Shown here in pieces: positions 63,285 to 64,000 of a DNA stretch of 64,000 nucleotides (position 1 is its first letter; each line of letters opens with the position of its first letter). A program made the position numbers and the translations under genes. The DNA comes from Bombiscardovia nodaiensis (lineage in GTDB: Bacteria > Actinomycetota > Actinomycetes > Actinomycetales > Bifidobacteriaceae), in contig AP026798.1 in assembly GCA_033127725.1 (NCBI GenBank), forward strand, positions 2,170,001-2,234,000, written 5' to 3'. The notes under the pieces were generated by a model that had not been told where the DNA came from, searched no databases, and saw only the letters and a list, made by a program, of their open reading frames with translations.

Positions 63285-63410
63285 AATACTTGGACACTCG
63301 GTCAAGAGGTTTGATTGATGGCGTATTCTAGGGAACTGTGTGAAGAGGCGGTTGCTTATGCGCATGAGGGGCACTCGGCGCAGGATGCGATGGAGCAGTT
63401 CCACAGTTTC
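63285..63410 (+). mobile_element. Fragment of a second IS3-family element
   Basis: The start GGAATACTTGGACACTCGG matches the left end of the other IS3 remnant, and MAYSRELCEEAVAYAHEGHSAQ follows (ATG at 63318), clearly related to MVYPRELRERVVAYAYENHAVREA at 55892. After about 30 residues the similarity stops. It lies on the other side of the acyltransferase array, in the same orientation. Confidence 0.72.
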
Positions 63411-63434
63411 CAGTCATGCTACGGTACGCTCGTG

Positions 63435-63842
63435 GCTGGGATATATATAGTACGCTCATAGTGCTGGGGCGACTTGAACCGGTGGTTCGTGTGAGTGTGG
63501 CTGGTATGGAACGCTTGTTTCGACCAGATGGGCTGGTGTGTTTTGATGTCGCTGGGCGCATGGTTGAGAGTAGTACGCGGGCTTGTGCCATGACGTTCAT
63601 GTTGATGCGAAATAGGAGACGTTGCATGAATGTACCTGGCCAGATTTGTCTCAAGGCTTTAACTATGCTGCCGCCCTCGTCACACACCAGGACCTTGGAA
63701 CTGTGCGTTGTATTAGGAGACTCCAGGTCAGACTGGTTACGCGTCTTGTTACCCGCCACCCGGTCACATGGTTCTCGGCCGCAGCAACCAATACCACGGT
63801 CTTGCGGTGCAAACAGATCCCTTCAATCTGCACCGCCCTTGG
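63435..63842 (-). pseudogene. Remnant of an IS1249/Mutator-like transposase
   Basis: On the minus strand, VQIEGICLHRKTVVLVAAAENHVTGWRVT starts near 63842 and resembles the core of IS1249-type transposases. A frame change leads to KVLVCDEGGSIVKALRQIWPGTFMQRLLFRINMNV, like their D-G-G...KAL-WP-...-QRCLFH motif, but the Cys and His of that motif are lost. A further break follows. It is a broken fragment with no intact ends, adjacent to the IS3 fragment. Confidence 0.6.
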
Positions 63843-64000
63843 ATGAGGGGGTCAGGTAGCATCAGGGACGAGATGAGCTAGTTAGGCGTTGTTTAGTACG
63901 AGCACTAACCCAGCCTGCCTCAATGCTTGTTTAGAGAATAGCCTGTCCAGACCACTTCTCAGATCGGTAGCCCATCTGTCATAGGTACGAGTTTTTAGGC
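63843..64000. other. Right edge of the window, no gene visible
   Basis: The last 158 bp show no supportable reading frame or repeat. Confidence 0.4.

Noticed and set aside
63416..63859. 147-codon rightward frame
   Set aside because: Antisense to a clear IS1249-like transposase remnant on the other strand.

Overview
The window looks like a chromosomal segment of a member of the Bifidobacteriaceae, an assignment made from gene content and GC-rich coding style and not from a marker tree. Supporting it are the neighbourhood of dnaB, an amtB/ftsY pair, tandem YhgE/Pip proteins, a bacteriocin-type ABC exporter, LPxTG pilins, a GH127 beta-L-arabinofuranosidase and an N-terminally anchored FtsY. Most of the window is GC-rich. 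Four stretches look more AT-rich by eye: the pilin genes, the 535-residue unknown gene, the DUF4012 gene, and above all the acyltransferase array at the right end.

0-10 kb: the start of dnaB (leftward) with a cluster of perfect DnaA boxes upstream; a MATE efflux gene broken by one base in a G run; amtB whose pore residues are altered; ftsY with a small membrane protein; a HTH-ImmA/IrrE peptidase overlapping a PIN-like DUF4411 gene; a GNAT acetyltransferase; a membrane protein of unknown role; and a tRNA-Lys with a mismatched anticodon stem.

10-21.4 kb: a nucleoside hydrolase/MFS operon behind LacI-type operator palindromes, two overlapping YhgE/Pip genes, and a bacteriocin-type ABC exporter (permease plus a frameshifted ATPase).

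21.4-31.3 kb: a HIT protein, a YefM-YoeB toxin-antitoxin pair with a TGTACA-core operator, a 3-hydroxyacyl-CoA dehydrogenase-like protein, a VOC protein, an MHS transporter, an feoA-feoB-feoC-like iron uptake operon, DUF4186 and a cyclopropane fatty acid synthase.

31.3-46 kb: two surface pilin-like genes without a sortase gene nearby, two divergent amino-acid permeases, a GH127 arabinofuranosidase with a dehydrogenase, and a lysine riboswitch driving two overlapping LysP-like permeases. 46-53.4 kb: a LacI regulator with its own palindrome, purA, class II fba, a NUDIX hydrolase overlapping an unknown 535-residue membrane protein, and dcd.

53.4-64 kb: a DUF4012 surface protein, a decayed second copy of dcd, an IS3-family remnant, five consecutive related acyltransferase-3-like membrane proteins (one frameshifted, one lacking the usual His), then further remnants of IS3- and IS1249/Mutator-like elements. 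This end looks like a cell-surface glycan modification island assembled by duplication between insertion sequences.
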